Origin: Phaonia tiefii
Lineage: Eukaryota > Arthropoda > Insecta > Diptera > Muscidae
Assembly (NCBI GenBank): GCA_963931995.1
Contig: OZ008369.1
Location: 8,260,501 to 8,324,500 of the forward strand
Length of the DNA: 64,000 nucleotides
Reading direction: 5' to 3'
The translations under genes were made by a program, and so were the position numbers. The notes beneath the pieces are model-generated. The model had not been told where the DNA came from. It did no database searches and saw nothing but the letters and a program-made list of their open reading frames with translations. Each line of letters starts with the position of its first letter. Position 1 is the stretch's first letter. This document shows positions 11,207-21,699 of this stretch, piece by piece.

Positions 11207-12060
11207 ATTACTGTCTTTTATAGACATTTACCATGTTTATCTTGAAGGCCTTAAAGTAAAGGAAAGGAAATAGTCCATTCCAAATTCCTCTAAATAGGCA
11301 TTCAAGTTACTTCTATACGCCACTGAGTTACGAATGCTCACGAACATTAAATGAGCCCGTGCTTCGTTGCAAATGTAAGTGGTGCTTTCAGAAATGACAA
11401 CGCTCTGATGCCACTGATGAGGATGATAAAAATTTCACGTTGCCGCTGATGTTACTGTTGCTCCTTTAGTCAATCGCCACTTCCCCACTCTGTTCGCAGC
11501 CGCCAAAATGTTGCTGATGATGACGAAATGACTTCCATATATTCCTTCACATTTAGTAAAAGTTAAGTTTAAAATGGAATGTGGCACATGCCAGTTTAAC
11601 TGCGAGCTTCCTCATGAATCTATTACGAGTACATATGGAATTGCTTCCAATGGAAAACATTGCTGCAGGATTTTTACAATGTATTACAGCAATTTTTGGC
11701 TTTCATTACAAGCAACATGTTTAGTTAAGTTAGTCAATGGGAGTGGAGAGCACTTGAACAATATTTTTAAGTTGTATAAAATAAATAACTCGATAATTTC
11801 CCTTTTCATCCCATGAAAGGACTTGAGTGACACCACCATAAAATATTGTCGAAAAAGCTATTTCCCTTTTCTTCTTGTTTTATTCAAAATATAGATTGAC
11901 TCTCTTAATCATCTCGTATACAATGTGTAAAATTATAAAATATTTCCCTAGATTCTCTGGGAATCTCTAAACTCATGATCAACAGGATACAAATATGTCT
12001 GTTTCATGTAATATTTATACCAATTGTATTGGAAAACATGGATTTTATCCCATTCAGCAC
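11207..12060. other. Non-coding stretch, no supported gene
   Basis: The single 80-residue frame at 11574-11816 has no recognisable motif. The sequence does not recur elsewhere in the window as far as I can tell by eye. Confidence 0.4.
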
Positions 12061-12245
12061 TACCTTTATTCGTGAAGATGTTAAACAGATCGTATGATTG
12101 GCTATCGCCTCACCAACCAAAGAGTTTGTTAACGTCCTTACCTGTTTTAAGTAAAGCTTTAAGCTGTCATAGTTTTAGTCAGAGAATCCCCAGAATCCCT
12201 GACCCAAATATTTTGAGTGCAACACAGTTACCACAGCAGTTGCAC
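12060..12245 (-). mobile_element. LINE family A fragment (RT region)
   Basis: The plus-strand text GTGAAGATGTTAAACAGATC, GTATGATTGGCTATCGCCTC and the part after it align by eye with 430-600 (ATTAAGATGCTAAAGAGATC, GCACGATAGGGTGTCGCCTT). It is therefore the same RT stretch of LINE A in the same orientation, more diverged. Confidence 0.65.
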
Positions 12246-12529
12246 ATTTGATGATAGTGCGGGTGTTTTCCTGAACCGTCTATTATTCCAATGAAAGACT
12301 AACCAGTTTTCACTTAGAAAATGGTCTATGACCAGTTAGCTTGTAGGATGTACATACTTCTCATATATTAGCATATAATAAAATATATTTTTTGCAAAGT
12401 AGTGGAAAATTATCCTGCTCCTCCTCTTATGGCCCTTTTGTTGTATTTTTCGGAAACGTAAACTAGCGTCCGTTGACACCATGACTAAAATGATGTCTAG
12501 GTGCACCTGCAAACCATCTTTTACGCTCT

Positions 12530-13065
12530 TAATATGAGCGATTCAAGTACATGTGCCAACTATCGTCGAGTAAGCCTCTTATCGATCGCAACCAAGGTCA
12601 CTTCAAGCGTAATGTGCGAAATATTAAAACCAATTCTTACAAATTTGGCCGGACTTTATCAGTGTGAATTCTGAACTGGAAAATCTACAAAAGACCACAT
12701 ATCTACATTACACCAAATCCTGGAGAAACTCAGGAGAAGAAAATCAACACTTTCCATCACTTTGTTAATTTTAAAGCCCGAAAGAGATCTAACATAACGA
12801 AACTATAATTGAGCTTGGTATCCCTGTTAATGCCTTTGCAGAATGGCAATGGACAATAAATCCTCAGTAGAAGTTGGTAAATAACTTACCGAACCCTTCT
12901 GATATCAGGCGGGGCATCGTTCCTTTTGTGCGATCTCTTCAATGTTTTAATACAGACAGTAAAGTGAAAGCTGCAGTAAACTCGAATATAACCATCAGCA
13001 GCAAAATTCACATGTTGCTCGATTATGCTGATGATTTTTGAATCTTAATGAAATTTCGGAATTAA
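12530..13065 (+). pseudogene. LINE family A RT fragment with an intact YADD box
   Basis: Reading plus strand across several stops and frame changes: CANYRRVSLLSIATKVTSSV, LKPILTNLAGLYQCEF, TGKSTKDHISTLHQILEKL, then at 13018-13035 LLDYADDF. This is the RT domain of the LINE found at 1-1960, in the opposite orientation. Unlike the large copy it retains both catalytic aspartates (box at 13024-13035), but a stop follows at once and the rest of the frame is ruined. Confidence 0.82.
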
Positions 13066-13890
13066 GACACATGATTTCTATTTTGAAACATGGTTTTATG
13101 TTTAATAGGTTCTAACGGACATTTTCAAACAATTTTTAAATTCAAATTTCAAAAATGATTTTATTATTTTAATAAGAATTAAGTAAGCTCTTCAAACATA
13201 TTTATTAAAATAAATTTTATTTTAATTTTCAAGCTCATTCTATATTTCTATTAATAGAAATATGGTTTTTTTTTTAAAAAGAAGTTTTGCACTATGCTGT
13301 CTCATGATTCCTGACAAACCGTATAGCTATTTCAGATCCAGCCACAGATCTTCATCAGAGGTTGTTAGGAATGATTCTTTTGAAAAATTTATCAAACTAA
13401 ATGCAAACGAAATCTCATTTGAATTGAGAATTCACCACTATGCAAGCGTTTGGCAAATATCGCAAGCAAAACACACAAGGAAACATTCGCAGAATCTCCT
13501 TTCCATCTCCAGAGAACCATCGGATCGTATCATACATGTTTTTTGTTGTTGCCCAAAAAACAACACAACATAAGACAATAACAATAGCCCGCAGTTTCGT
13601 CGTGCTCTACGTTCATCAGGGATGATTTATTATGATTAATTAAAAACCGAAATCCGGTTTATTTAAAAATTATTTTTTTGGAACTAATCGCAAAACGGTT
13701 TTAAATAACTGAAACTTTTTGGGGGATTGCGCGACATTGCGATATTTTCCTTAGGGTGGTTCTTAGAAATAGAGATGATTTTGGTAAGAAACCTGAATTT
13801 AAAGTGAGTGGTAGCAGCTACAGCATTCACTTTCACGTTCACGGTGCAAGTGCGACTTAGTCTTTCATCCACCATAATACTGGAAAAATC
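13066..13890. other. Non-coding AT-rich stretch
   Basis: No repeat match or convincing frame. The 103-residue frame at 13262-13573 has no domain I recognise. A run of AT-rich, partly self-similar words (TTTTAAATTCAAATTTCAAA) lies at 13130-13260. Confidence 0.4.
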
Positions 13891-14389
13891 CAGTGCTGTG
13901 GAGTCTGGCCAAAATTGGACGACTCCGACTCAAGCATATTGCAAATCCACGACTCTGCTCCGACTACAACATTTTGAAATTTCATGGCAATGTATATGAT
14001 TGAACTGCTAAACTTGGAGTCGGAGTCGTCGAAATTTTTTACGCCTCCAACTCCGACTCCGATTTGAGATAAATGCCCCGGACTCCGATGCCGACTCCAA
14101 TTCCGATTCGTAGTGAATGGTAAACTGAATGACATTCCCCGTCAGCATCCCAAAGCCCTATACACGCTGAAAAATACCGGACTGTTGCAGGAAACATGTA
14201 CATGTTTACAAGCATATGATTGAAATGCTAAATTTGGAGTCGGAGTCGTGCAAATTTTTTACGCCTCCAACTCTGCCTCCGACTTCTGGGAAATGCCCCA
14301 GACTCCGATTCCGACTCCACCTCCGATTCACTACGAAATTGAATGGTAAACTGAACGACATTTCCCCGTCAACATTCCAAAGCCCTATA
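13890..14389. repeat. GACTCC/GGAGTC hexamer-rich segment, partly tandemly duplicated
   Basis: GACTCC and its complement GGAGTC recur many times. Two ~220-bp units follow each other: 13993-14212 and 14213 to about 14436. Each runs from ATATGATTGAA, through GGAGTCGGAGTCGT and ACGCCTCCAACT, to AAAGCCCTATACACGCTG. Each unit thus includes the first ~50 bp of a CACGCTGAAAA MITE; only the second unit continues into a complete MITE (14390-14701). Confidence 0.8.
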
Positions 14390-14701
14390 CACGCTGAAAA
14401 ATACCGGCATGTTGCAGGAAACATGTACATGTTTGCACGAACTGTTTTCATGAATTGAAGATCTGCCAGCATATTGTTTCTTTGTTGTCTTCTCGTATTT
14501 GTTTCCAGCAGTTTTCAACAAAAAAGCCACATTTGGGTCTCAAAAACATATATCATAGCCCATTAATCTTTGTGTCTCAAACATGTTATATTGAATAGCA
14601 AACACAATGTGTTTGGGCACAAGTATACTATATTTGCGACAAGCTACAAACACGTTATATTTGCATCCAAATAACAACTAAAACACAGATTTTTCAGCGT
14701 G
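14390..14701 (+). mobile_element. Full-length short-form CACGCTGAAAA MITE (312 bp)
   Basis: Terminal inverted repeats CACGCTGAAAAATACCGG and the mirror image of ATTTTTCAGCGTG are flanked by TA (14388-14389 and 14702-14703). Internal words are GTTGCAGGAAACATGTACAT, CATGAATTGAAGATCTGC, TTTGTTGTCT, CACATTTGGGTCTCAAAAAC, ATATTGAATAGCAAACACAA and GCGACAAGCTACAAACACG. This is the best reference copy of the short form. No coding capacity. TA duplication and TIR type suggest mobilisation by a Tc1/mariner-like transposase, which is an inference. Confidence 0.88.
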
Positions 14702-14703
14702 TA

Positions 14704-15539
14704 GAGGTAGTCAAATCGACTGTTTGTTTTGCGAAATCCTTAAATTGTTTGTTAAGAGTGAATTATACCGTCGAAGTTCCTAAAAGACCATACTTACTCA
14801 TATGTATATTAGACCGACTCACATTGTACGGTGGTAAAAAAGGGGTTTTGTACCTTGGTTTATTTCCTGATGATTCCCAAAATATTTCGTGTTTGGCATA
14901 AAGATCCCGTACGGTGGACCGTGCTTAAAAAAAGGTATTTTTTTTAGTTTATCGTTGAAATTTGTACTTTAGCTAAAGACAATGTATACAATATTAGTAT
15001 CATGTGAAAGTGGTTTTATGCCGCGTTCAACGGTTTATAAAACAAGTCAAACCATGCCTGGACACATCCTTTTTTGGGGATATTTTGCCCCAAAAATTCC
15101 ATTTTTAAGTACGGAGACTTTCCTGATTTAAATTTCAGATAGGAGTAATTCTAAATATTAAAAATTTGGTCAAGAGCACCCCGAAAAATTTGCTTTCAAA
15201 TAAAAAAGTATATCAAAGTATATCTTTGCAACAATGATCTTCTTGTCCTTAGAAAAGATGTTTTGAATGTAATGTTCCCACCGTATTGCATTTTTGATAA
15301 AACGCGAACTAGTGCGAATGTCAAAAATATGTGAAACACGTATTTGCTTAAATCGACTAAAGATTAAAATATATGTCAAGCTGACTTTTAAATCATCAAA
15401 ATCTACGTACTAAAAACGTGAAAATACTTTTTTTCCAGAATATCCCTGAAAAAATGATGTTGTCAGGACATGCTTTGACATATTTTAGAACAGTTGGACG
15501 ACCATTCATTTGATACTAATATTGAATACATTGCCTATA
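14704..15539. other. Non-coding AT-rich stretch
   Basis: No supported gene. The 69-residue minus-strand frame at 15170-15379 has no recognisable motif. Confidence 0.4.
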
Positions 15540-15986
15540 CACGCAAAGAAAAAACTCGTTCCTCCCAAACGAAATCTCAGATAACTGAAGTTCGTTTGGC
15601 GACTGTAGTTGGGAGAAACGAACTTCTGTTAATCCATACATGTCATTTCGTTTGGGAGAACCGAAAAATGTTTGCAGCCAACGAGTTATGAAATATATAA
15701 GCTGAAAAAACGTTTGCGAGAAACGAAAAACGGTTCTGCCAACTGTTTTGTTTTTTCGGTTACAGCAACCGAGTTCCAGTTGCTCTTAATTAAAAAAAAA
15801 CGTTTGCAGTAAAGGAGTTTTGAAAAATTAGAGCTGAAAAAACGTTTGCGGGAAGCAAAGAACGGTTCCACCAACTGTTCTTTCGGTTACAGCAACCGAG
15901 TTGTAATTAAAACTTTTATTTATGGCTTCCATAAGCTCTTTTTTGTTTAAATTTCCAACTTTTATGATTTTGGTTTTTGGGTGTGT

Positions 15987-16193
15987 AAAGTTGGTCATCT
16001 GCAGCATTTTTATGAAGAGATGCCTGTGTTAATGTAAGAATAACTCTTAAATGAGATATTAGATTTGCCATTTGTATTTTATTAATAAAGAGAAGGTTAA
16101 CAACTATCAGGCGACACCTTGTTCGCTAAAATCTGATATCGCATTCAAAAGTTATTTTAACATTGCACAAAAATGCTGCAGATGACCAACTTT
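15987..16193. repeat. Hairpin with 25-bp perfect terminal arms (nested MITE-like)
   Basis: The 25 bases at 15987-16011 (AAAGTTGGTCATCTGCAGCA and five T) are perfectly complementary to 16169-16193. Pairing continues imperfectly inward: TAATGTAAGAATAACTCTTA with the segment around 16148-16165. The whole 207 bp would fold into one long hairpin. It may be a foldback MITE nested in the 15540-16882 element. Confidence 0.82.
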
Positions 16194-16387
16194 AAACAGA
16201 TATAAAACATGAACCGTGGGGAGTTTCGACCTAAAATAAACGTCCTTGTAAAGGCACCATCGACCAGAATATATATGTGAAATTTCATCGAAATCCACCA
16301 GTATAAAGTTTAAAAAGAATGGCTTTTGGGTCGATTTTTTACGCTAATATACAAATTTCCAAGAATTTGTTTCTAATTTTTCGACCT

Positions 16388-16520
16388 TTATTTTGTTAAT
16401 TATTCTTGACTAATTATTCAAGCTTAAGGTCACTTCCGATTTTATAAAACTTTTTGTTTTTTTCTTTTCTCTCTCGATATTTCGATTTCCTTTGGAAATC
16501 TTCTTCAGGAAAGTTTTTAA
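16388..16520. repeat. Dispersed ~130-bp repeat, copy 1
   Basis: The segment TTGACTAATTATTCAAGCTT through ATTTCGATTTCCTTTGGAAA and CTTCTTCAGGAAAGTTTTT matches 32645-32775 closely. The core contains the hairpin GATTTCC-TTT-GGAAATC. On the minus strand it reads CCTGAAGAAGATTTCC, AAA, GGAAATCGAAATATCG. I recognise the style of this block from retroelement 3' regions (Penelope-like elements), but that link is tentative. Confidence 0.6.
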
Positions 16521-16882
16521 ATTTTCATGTGAAAAATCGAGGGCTCGATTTTAATTTTAGAACCATAGTTTCCCATACAAATCGACCCACCCTTCTGTGT
16601 ATACAGTGAGAGAATGAGAGAAATTTACGTTCTCCGTAATCTGTGCTCTCATTAGAAAAATGGCTAATTTCAGTTATCGCAAACGTTTTTTAAATTGCGG
16701 CAAATGTAATTTTGTACGCGTTTGATGCAAACGAGATCTCGTTTGCAATAACGTGATATACATTTGCGATATAAGAGTTTATTTGGGAGAACTACATGAA
16801 CGGTTGCGATTAATAAATTAATTCAAATCTATCAAAGTATTTTTGCGGCAACCGAGCAATAAACTTTGTTTTTCTTTGCATG

Positions 16883-18086
16883 TAGTTAAGGTGCAAAATC
16901 CATTGAGAAACTAAAAAAAATAAATCTTTTAAAAATCCTGAAGCTCACGGGATCTTAACGCTGGGCACGAAATATTTTACGAATAATCATAAAACAAACC
17001 AGGTACATTTTGAGGGGTGGACAAAAGGAACTTGTTTTTGTGAGTCGGTCTAATATTTATACATACATACATCAAAATCAAATCATCACATTGAGAAATC
17101 ACTAAAGTTTCTATGATGAAATCATCAAACGTGTGAATGGCATTTCGCACATTATCAATTTTGGATTTCAAATATTTGCATTTCGCACTTTCGCTTGAAG
17201 GAAAACATAAACAACATTATATAGAACGCAAGGATGGAATGCGAGTCCACAGGAATCACATTCGCTCAAATCTATTCTGCAATGGAAATGAAGTCGTTCT
17301 AGATGAAACTGAAAATAATTGTGTCAATATTCATAATACTCGTATTTACAAATTTGCTAAACGACAATAAACATTTCAAATATTCACAAAAGTATTTATG
17401 TTTAGATCTCGAAACTCGAAAACAACAATAGCAGCAGTAGTGGCAATGCAATTTGTTACGCACTCAAAAGTATTGAAATTGTTGGAATATTTGAAATATT
17501 TGCCGCCGCCATAGTATTTTGTGGAAGCCAAAAGGAACTGTGCGTTTAATGGGTGAAATGGAAACAAGTAAACTGAACTTAACTGAACAGAACCAAATGT
17601 TGGCAGTGGGTAAACATTTGAATTGTTAAGCCTAAAAACCTCTCGTATATCGTATCTACACAGAGCGTGTGTCTACGCGTGTGTGTTCTATTGTGAATTG
17701 CTATGTTGTTTTCTATTTGGCATTTTTTAGTAAATATGCAAACAAGCTCGACAGACAGAGGAAGTGATTGTATCCTTCGTCCTTTTTTTTTGCATGTGGC
17801 ACTGAATGAACAGCATTATTTGCTGCCGCCGTTCAATTCAATTCAGTGCAAAACATAGGAAAAAATCATAAATACTATAAAGACCAAACAAACAAAACAC
17901 TTGGCAAAAATAAAAAATGATCCACCAATGGCGACTAATGTGCATGCTAAGACGCCCGTATAAATAGGGGGCAAAGGAGTTTCTAAGACATTAACAATTG
18001 CATGATCGGCTATATGGGACGTGCGTTGACAAACTTAGCATTTCATTCATAAAAAGTTGTGAGACATTTGAGAAACGTTTTTTAAA
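16883..18086. other. Non-coding stretch, no supported gene
   Basis: Short frames (for example 17137-17370) show no domain. Unique-looking fly intergenic or intronic DNA with GGCAGTGGG- and CAGCAGTAG-type low-complexity words. Confidence 0.4.
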
Positions 18087-18397
18087 CATGCTGAATAATA
18101 CCGGTCTCAGCAACATATTGCGGGAACAATGTACATGTTTAGAAACATTGGTTTCATGAATTGAACATTGGTGCTTTTTTCATTCTTCGTAGTCTGTCAC
18201 GCTTTTATCTTCTGCAGTTTTCAACAAACAAATCCACAAAACATATATTAATAAATCATTATAACCATTGTCTCCAACATGTAATATTGAATAGCAAACA
18301 CAATGGGTTTGGACACAAGTATGCTGTATTTATGATAAGCTACAAACACATTATCGGGCAAACAACAAAAATATTCCGATTTGTATGATAAAGCGTG
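18087..18397 (+). mobile_element. Short-form CACGCTGAAAA MITE (311 bp)
   Basis: The start CATGCTGAATAATACCGGTC and the body (CAGCAACATATTGCGGGAAC, ATGAATTGAACATTGGTGC, TTGAATAGCAAACACAATG, TTTGGACACAAGTATGCTG) parallel the reference copy at 14390. The right end near 18391-18397 (AAGCGTG) is decayed. It lies beside the LINE C tail. Confidence 0.78.
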
Positions 18398-18523
18398 TAT
18401 GATAAATCGTCTCTCAAATCTCTCGTAACTTTTAATGAATAAGGCCGTAAATCTCCAATGGGTATAGGGAAACATTAACCGTGTTTTATTTAATTTAATT
18501 TCGTCTAATGGAAATATACATTC

Positions 18524-18952
18524 TTAATAGTAAATTAATTCTAACATCTTTTTAAATTCACTTAAATTTAAAGAAAAATCAATACCATACAATGAGCAAA
18601 TTGAGTTAAATTCTCTTAGACATCGTAAAATGGGTTCATTCATGCAATAATTCATTCTACAGCTGGGTATATGGAAGAATTCAAAATGGCGCAATCTTCT
18701 CGAAGGTACATTAAAGGATATAAGATTCAACAAATAAGGACTATCAATAGTTCCACAATTGATTTTGTAAATAAACATAATAGATTGAAGAATTCTTCGC
18801 TTGCATAACAGCGGCAGGTGAATCAATCTACAGCGTGATTCATTCGTTGGTATCGGCTGATCAAAATGTAATGATATCGAAGCAAATTTAATGAATTTCG
18901 TCTGTATTCTTTCAACTCTGTTAATTTGCGTTGATGTAGAAGGGTTCCACAC
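18524..18952 (-). pseudogene. LINE C post-RT C-terminal segment
   Basis: A 142-residue frame opens with MWNPSTSTQINRVERIQTKF and includes RCRLIHLPLLCKRRILQSIM, NVPSRRLRHFEFFHIPSCRM and EPILRCLREFN. This VWxP...INRIExVQ...RCxLI.L..L..RR...NVPSR.LR pattern is the conserved end of RTs of Jockey/CR1-group LINEs. No internal stop occurs within this frame, so this part is better preserved than the RT. Confidence 0.85.
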
Positions 18953-19026
18953 AATTTGTACATATTCTAGTTTAGATCTAACGAAACTAGTGTGTAAAAT
19001 TTTACGTACATATGGATCTACAAATT

Positions 19027-19730
19027 CTATGCTATGAAGGCAAGAACTGAGTACGCATGAGGAATTATATAATCGATATGAGCATTGAAATTTGGCTTGG
19101 AGTCAAATATTACTGCAAGATCCAATATTTCAAATACTTGCTTAATAAGCCTACCATCAATGTGGTAGTCCTTTAAAATCGGACAGTGTAACCTTCCATA
19201 ACACACATAAAAACATTTCCCTGGATTCAAAAATAGGCAATTCATCTCACACCACCGAGTAATTGAAAAAATATCAATTTGCAATAATGCAGCATCAAAC
19301 TGATTAGAAACACATTTAAACAGCTTCTTGTCATAAGCATACAGTAAACACTGAGGAAAAGATATACAAGAGGAAATATCATTAATAAATAAATTGAACA
19401 ACAAAGGACCTAAAACACTGCCCACACATGTAGTAGAAAATGGGATGGAAGAACAGAAAATGGGATGGAAGAACAGCCATCAATCGATACATAATATTTT
19501 CTGTGGGATAAGTACGACTTTATCCACTGGAGAATTTTAGAATGATATCCCATTTTAGCCAACTTCTAAAGTCTAAATCAATAGAATTCACTTGATATCC
19601 CTTCTCAAAGGCTGCCAAGCAGAAGTTTGAAAAAGTTAAAAGATTCGTTGGCCCCCAATAAACCCATGTTGATTGGGTGATAAAAAAGACTTAACAGAAG
19701 CGAAAAAACTTATCCAGGCAATTATATAGA
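19027..19730 (-). pseudogene. LINE C reverse transcriptase fragment, YADD changed to YAYD
   Basis: Upstream pieces at 19480-19730 read AAFEKGYQVNSIDLDF, KWDIILKF and SRTYPTENIMYRL, degraded forms of the DFSKAFDxVNHxxLL and following RT blocks. Then GSVLGPLLFNLFINDISSCI (from 19425) leads to the catalytic region LLYAYDKKLF, with the box at 19330-19341. The first catalytic aspartate is replaced by tyrosine, exactly as in LINE A. The following CEMNCLFLNPGKC is the usual downstream block. Confidence 0.88.
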
Positions 19731-19871
19731 CTTCGGAAGGGACCGGAAAATATCCAGAGTATTGAAGAACTCATGGAACTCCCAGGACAAAATCTTTTTA
19801 AACCGCAAATGTAGTACATTTTGCTCATGATAGGAATCGTTACGGTGTGAAAGAGCGAATACTGAATAATA

Positions 19872-20918
19872 ACGGGTTTTTCAATAAGAGCGCTACAAAA
19901 GTTTTTTTTAAATTAAACAAAACCGGTTTTAGACACCAATGAAATTCTTTATTCCTGTGAAAGTACATTCAATGCCCTTATGTATGGAACTCGCTTTCTT
20001 TTGCATGGCCACCACGGGCACGCTTGCAGAAGTCCCGACGCTGAACCCAATTTTCGACGGTTTTCAAGCATAAATCTGCCGATACTGCTGCAATTTCACG
20101 TTCGATATTCGTACGAAGTTCATCAATCGTCGCTGGCTTGTTGGCATAGACCATAGACTTGACGTAGCCCCACAGGAAATAATCTAACGGCGTCAAATCG
20201 CACGACCGAGGCGGCCAATCGACTGGGCCATGTCGTGAGATAACGCGTTCGCCAAACTTGGTTTCCAATAAATTGATTGTGGCATTCGCTGTGTGGCTTG
20301 TGGCGCCGTCCTGTTGGAACCACATGCCCTCCAAGTCCATATTATCCAATTGGGGCCAAAAATATTCGGTTATCATTAAACGGTAGCGATTCGCATTCAC
20401 AGTAATTTGCCGGTCTTGATCATCACGGAAGAAGTACGGCCCAATGACGCCGCCGGCCCATAAACCGCACCAAACCGTAATTTTTTCGGGATGCAATGAT
20501 GACTCATGGATTACGTGTGGATTGCTGTCTGACCAATAACGCATATTTTGTTTATTGACGAAGCCATTCAGCCAGAAATGAGCCACATCGCTGAAGATGA
20601 TTTTCCGATGAAAATCCGAATCATTTCCAAGTTGTTGCTCAGCCCAATTCACGAACATACGACGCTTATGGTGGTCAAGCGGCTTCAGTTCTTGCGTCAA
20701 TTTGATAAATTGGACGTAGCGCTCTTAAAGTTGAGGCCACTGACTCCAAATTTCGGTAGTAAATTTTAATAATTTCGACTCGTTGTTGGCTCGTATATCT
20801 TTCCATGATGAAATGGCAAACCTTACTGAAGACAAATGTCAAAAGAGCGGGAAAAAATATGACGTCGTTTGCTGTCCCTATCGATTTACTTTTGTAGCGC
20901 CTCTGTTGAAAAACCCTT
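19872..20918 (-). mobile_element. Tc1/mariner (rosa/DD41D-like) transposon copy 1, internally deleted
   Basis: Terminal inverted repeats (ACGGGTTTTTCAATAAGAGC at the left; AAGGGTTTTTCAACAGAGGC reading in from the right) are flanked by TA at 19870-19871 and 20919-20920. The transposase reads on the minus strand. The ATG and first ~29 codons survive near 20807 (MERYTSQQRVEIIKIYY), followed after CTTTAAGAG by a deletion that removes most of the DNA-binding region. With intact termini it might still be mobilised in trans. Confidence 0.9.
19978..20700 (-). CDS. Tc1/mariner-type transposase, catalytic part (240 aa, N-terminus lost)
   Basis: An uninterrupted frame of 240 residues holds the whole catalytic core. 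It runs from a KPLDHHKRRMFVNWAEQQL helix, through the first aspartate (KIIFSDVAHFWLNG), the WCGLWAGGVIGPYFF strand and the second aspartate (MWFQQDGATSHTA), to RSCDLTPLDYFLWGYVKSM. Counting to the aspartate of TPLDYF gives 41 residues between second and third acidic residues, matching the DD41D spacing of rosa-type elements. The usual glutamate after FSD is valine here. It lacks the helix-turn-helix region, so it is probably not a functional enzyme. The open frame itself is clean, suggesting a fairly young insertion. The start codon at 20700 is only the first in-frame ATG. Confidence 0.85.
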   Translation of the reverse strand: MTQELKPLDHHKRRMFVNWAEQQLGNDSDFHRKIIFSDVAHFWLNGFVNKQNMRYWSDSNPHVIHESSLHPEKITVWCGLWAGGVIGPYFFRDDQDRQITVNANRYRLMITEYFWPQLDNMDLEGMWFQQDGATSHTANATINLLETKFGERVISRHGPVDWPPRSCDLTPLDYFLWGYVKSMVYANKPATIDELRTNIEREIAAVSADLCLKTVENWVQRRDFCKRARGGHAKESEFHT

Positions 20919-21091
20919 TAATTGGGAATTATTACATCATTTTATATTCCATACAAAATTATCGTCCAATTCTTTAAGCAAACCTCTTTTGTGATTTTAA
21001 ACGAAATACAAAATCGTCCTTTCAACTGTAAAGAACCCAATAAGGATGGATGAATGCCACCGTTTTCTCAAGGTATAAAATTCTTAACGAG

Positions 21092-21184
21092 ACTTTGGTG
21101 GTGCAATGGTTAGTATGCGCTACTCTTGCATATGGGAACGGGGATTTGATTCTCTAACCACATTCCAATTTTTTCGATTCTTAA
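21092..21184 (+). mobile_element. tRNA-derived SINE copy 3 (head half), split by a second SINE
   Basis: Head words TTGGTGGTGCAATGGTTAGT, CTACTCTTGCATATGGGAAC and TTTGATTCTCTAACCACATT show the tRNA-like part in plus orientation. It is cut at TTCTTAA (21178-21184). The other half resumes at 21482 with the same seven bases. About 40 bp of the normal SINE middle are missing. Confidence 0.8.
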
Positions 21185-21481
21185 AAAGTAAATAAATAGT
21201 TTCCCGTTACATCCCGTGAAGGGATTAGGGAGAGCTTCTCACAAACCAGTGAGCTGTGCGCGTTCTAGTCTTACACTCACTGAATGGGTTCTGCAGTTTT
21301 ACACCAGTTCCCAACGGTATTTTGAGAAGCTTTTTCATGGCTGAATACTCGATAGTGTTGCCGTCACTAAGCGAGATGATCGCCGTCGAAAGAAATTTCA
21401 AGGTGGTCAGAGCATTGATTGAACCCACGTTCTCATGCACAAGAGCCGCGCATACTAACATTGCACCGCCGACGGCCACAG
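21185..21481 (-). mobile_element. tRNA-derived SINE copy 4, inserted into copy 3
   Basis: A full-length copy in reverse orientation. Its A/T-rich tail is at the left (AAAGTAAATAAATAGTTTCC) and its head at the right (CATTGCACCGCCGACGGCCA). It has a degraded B box (TTGAACCCACG, plus-strand TTGATTGAACCCACGTTC). TTCTTAA duplicates at 21178-21184 and 21482-21488 flank it, consistent with target-primed insertion of a SINE. Confidence 0.88.
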
Positions 21482-21631
21482 TTCTTAACCATGGTAAAGC
21501 TACTCAAAATATTATTCGGAATCAGTGTAAAACTGCAGATCCCAATTAGTGAGCGTAAATGGTTGTAGGGCTCACAGATTGTCGAAAGATCTCTCTAATT
21601 TCATCATGGGATATAATGGGACACTATTTAT
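21482..21631 (+). mobile_element. tRNA-derived SINE copy 3 (tail half)
   Basis: Resumes the plus-strand SINE: CCATGGTAAAGCTACTCAAA, TTCGGAATCAGTGTAAAACT, AGATCCCAATTAGTGAGCG, GATCTCTCTAATTTCATCAT and ATGGGATATAATGGGAC. Together with 21092-21184 it forms one older copy. Confidence 0.8.
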
Positions 21632-21699
21632 TGACCATTTTGTTTTCAAACTCTTGGGCCATTTTCTCAATGTCAGGTTAAAGTCTCTGCTTATTAGTG

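Larger units (their letters stand above)
15540..16882. mobile_element. Non-autonomous TIR element (CACGCAAAGAAAAA termini, 1.34 kb)
   Basis: The left end CACGCAAAGAAAAAAC and the inverted right end (CTTTGCATG read back as CATGCAAAGAAAAAC) match at all but about two of 16 positions, with TA on both outer sides. Inside there is an internal ~125-bp tandem duplication (near 15690-15785 and 15815-15905: GCTGAAAAAACGTTTGCG, CGGTTACAGCAACCGAGTT), a nested hairpin (15987-16193) and a ~130-bp repeat also found at 32640-32775. Near the right end AACGAGATCTCGTTTGC forms another small palindrome. I see no transposase. Confidence 0.65.
18480..19730 (-). mobile_element. Decayed LINE (family C, Jockey/CR1-group type)
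   Basis: Minus-strand remains of the 3' half of a non-LTR retrotransposon: RT palm from about 19730 to 19020 and the post-RT tail from 18952 to 18524. Several frame breaks separate the parts. A 20-bp tandem duplication (AAAATGGGATGGAAGAACAG at 19437-19456 and 19457-19476) disrupts the RT just before the GSVLGPLL motif. No 5' domains are visible. Confidence 0.85.
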
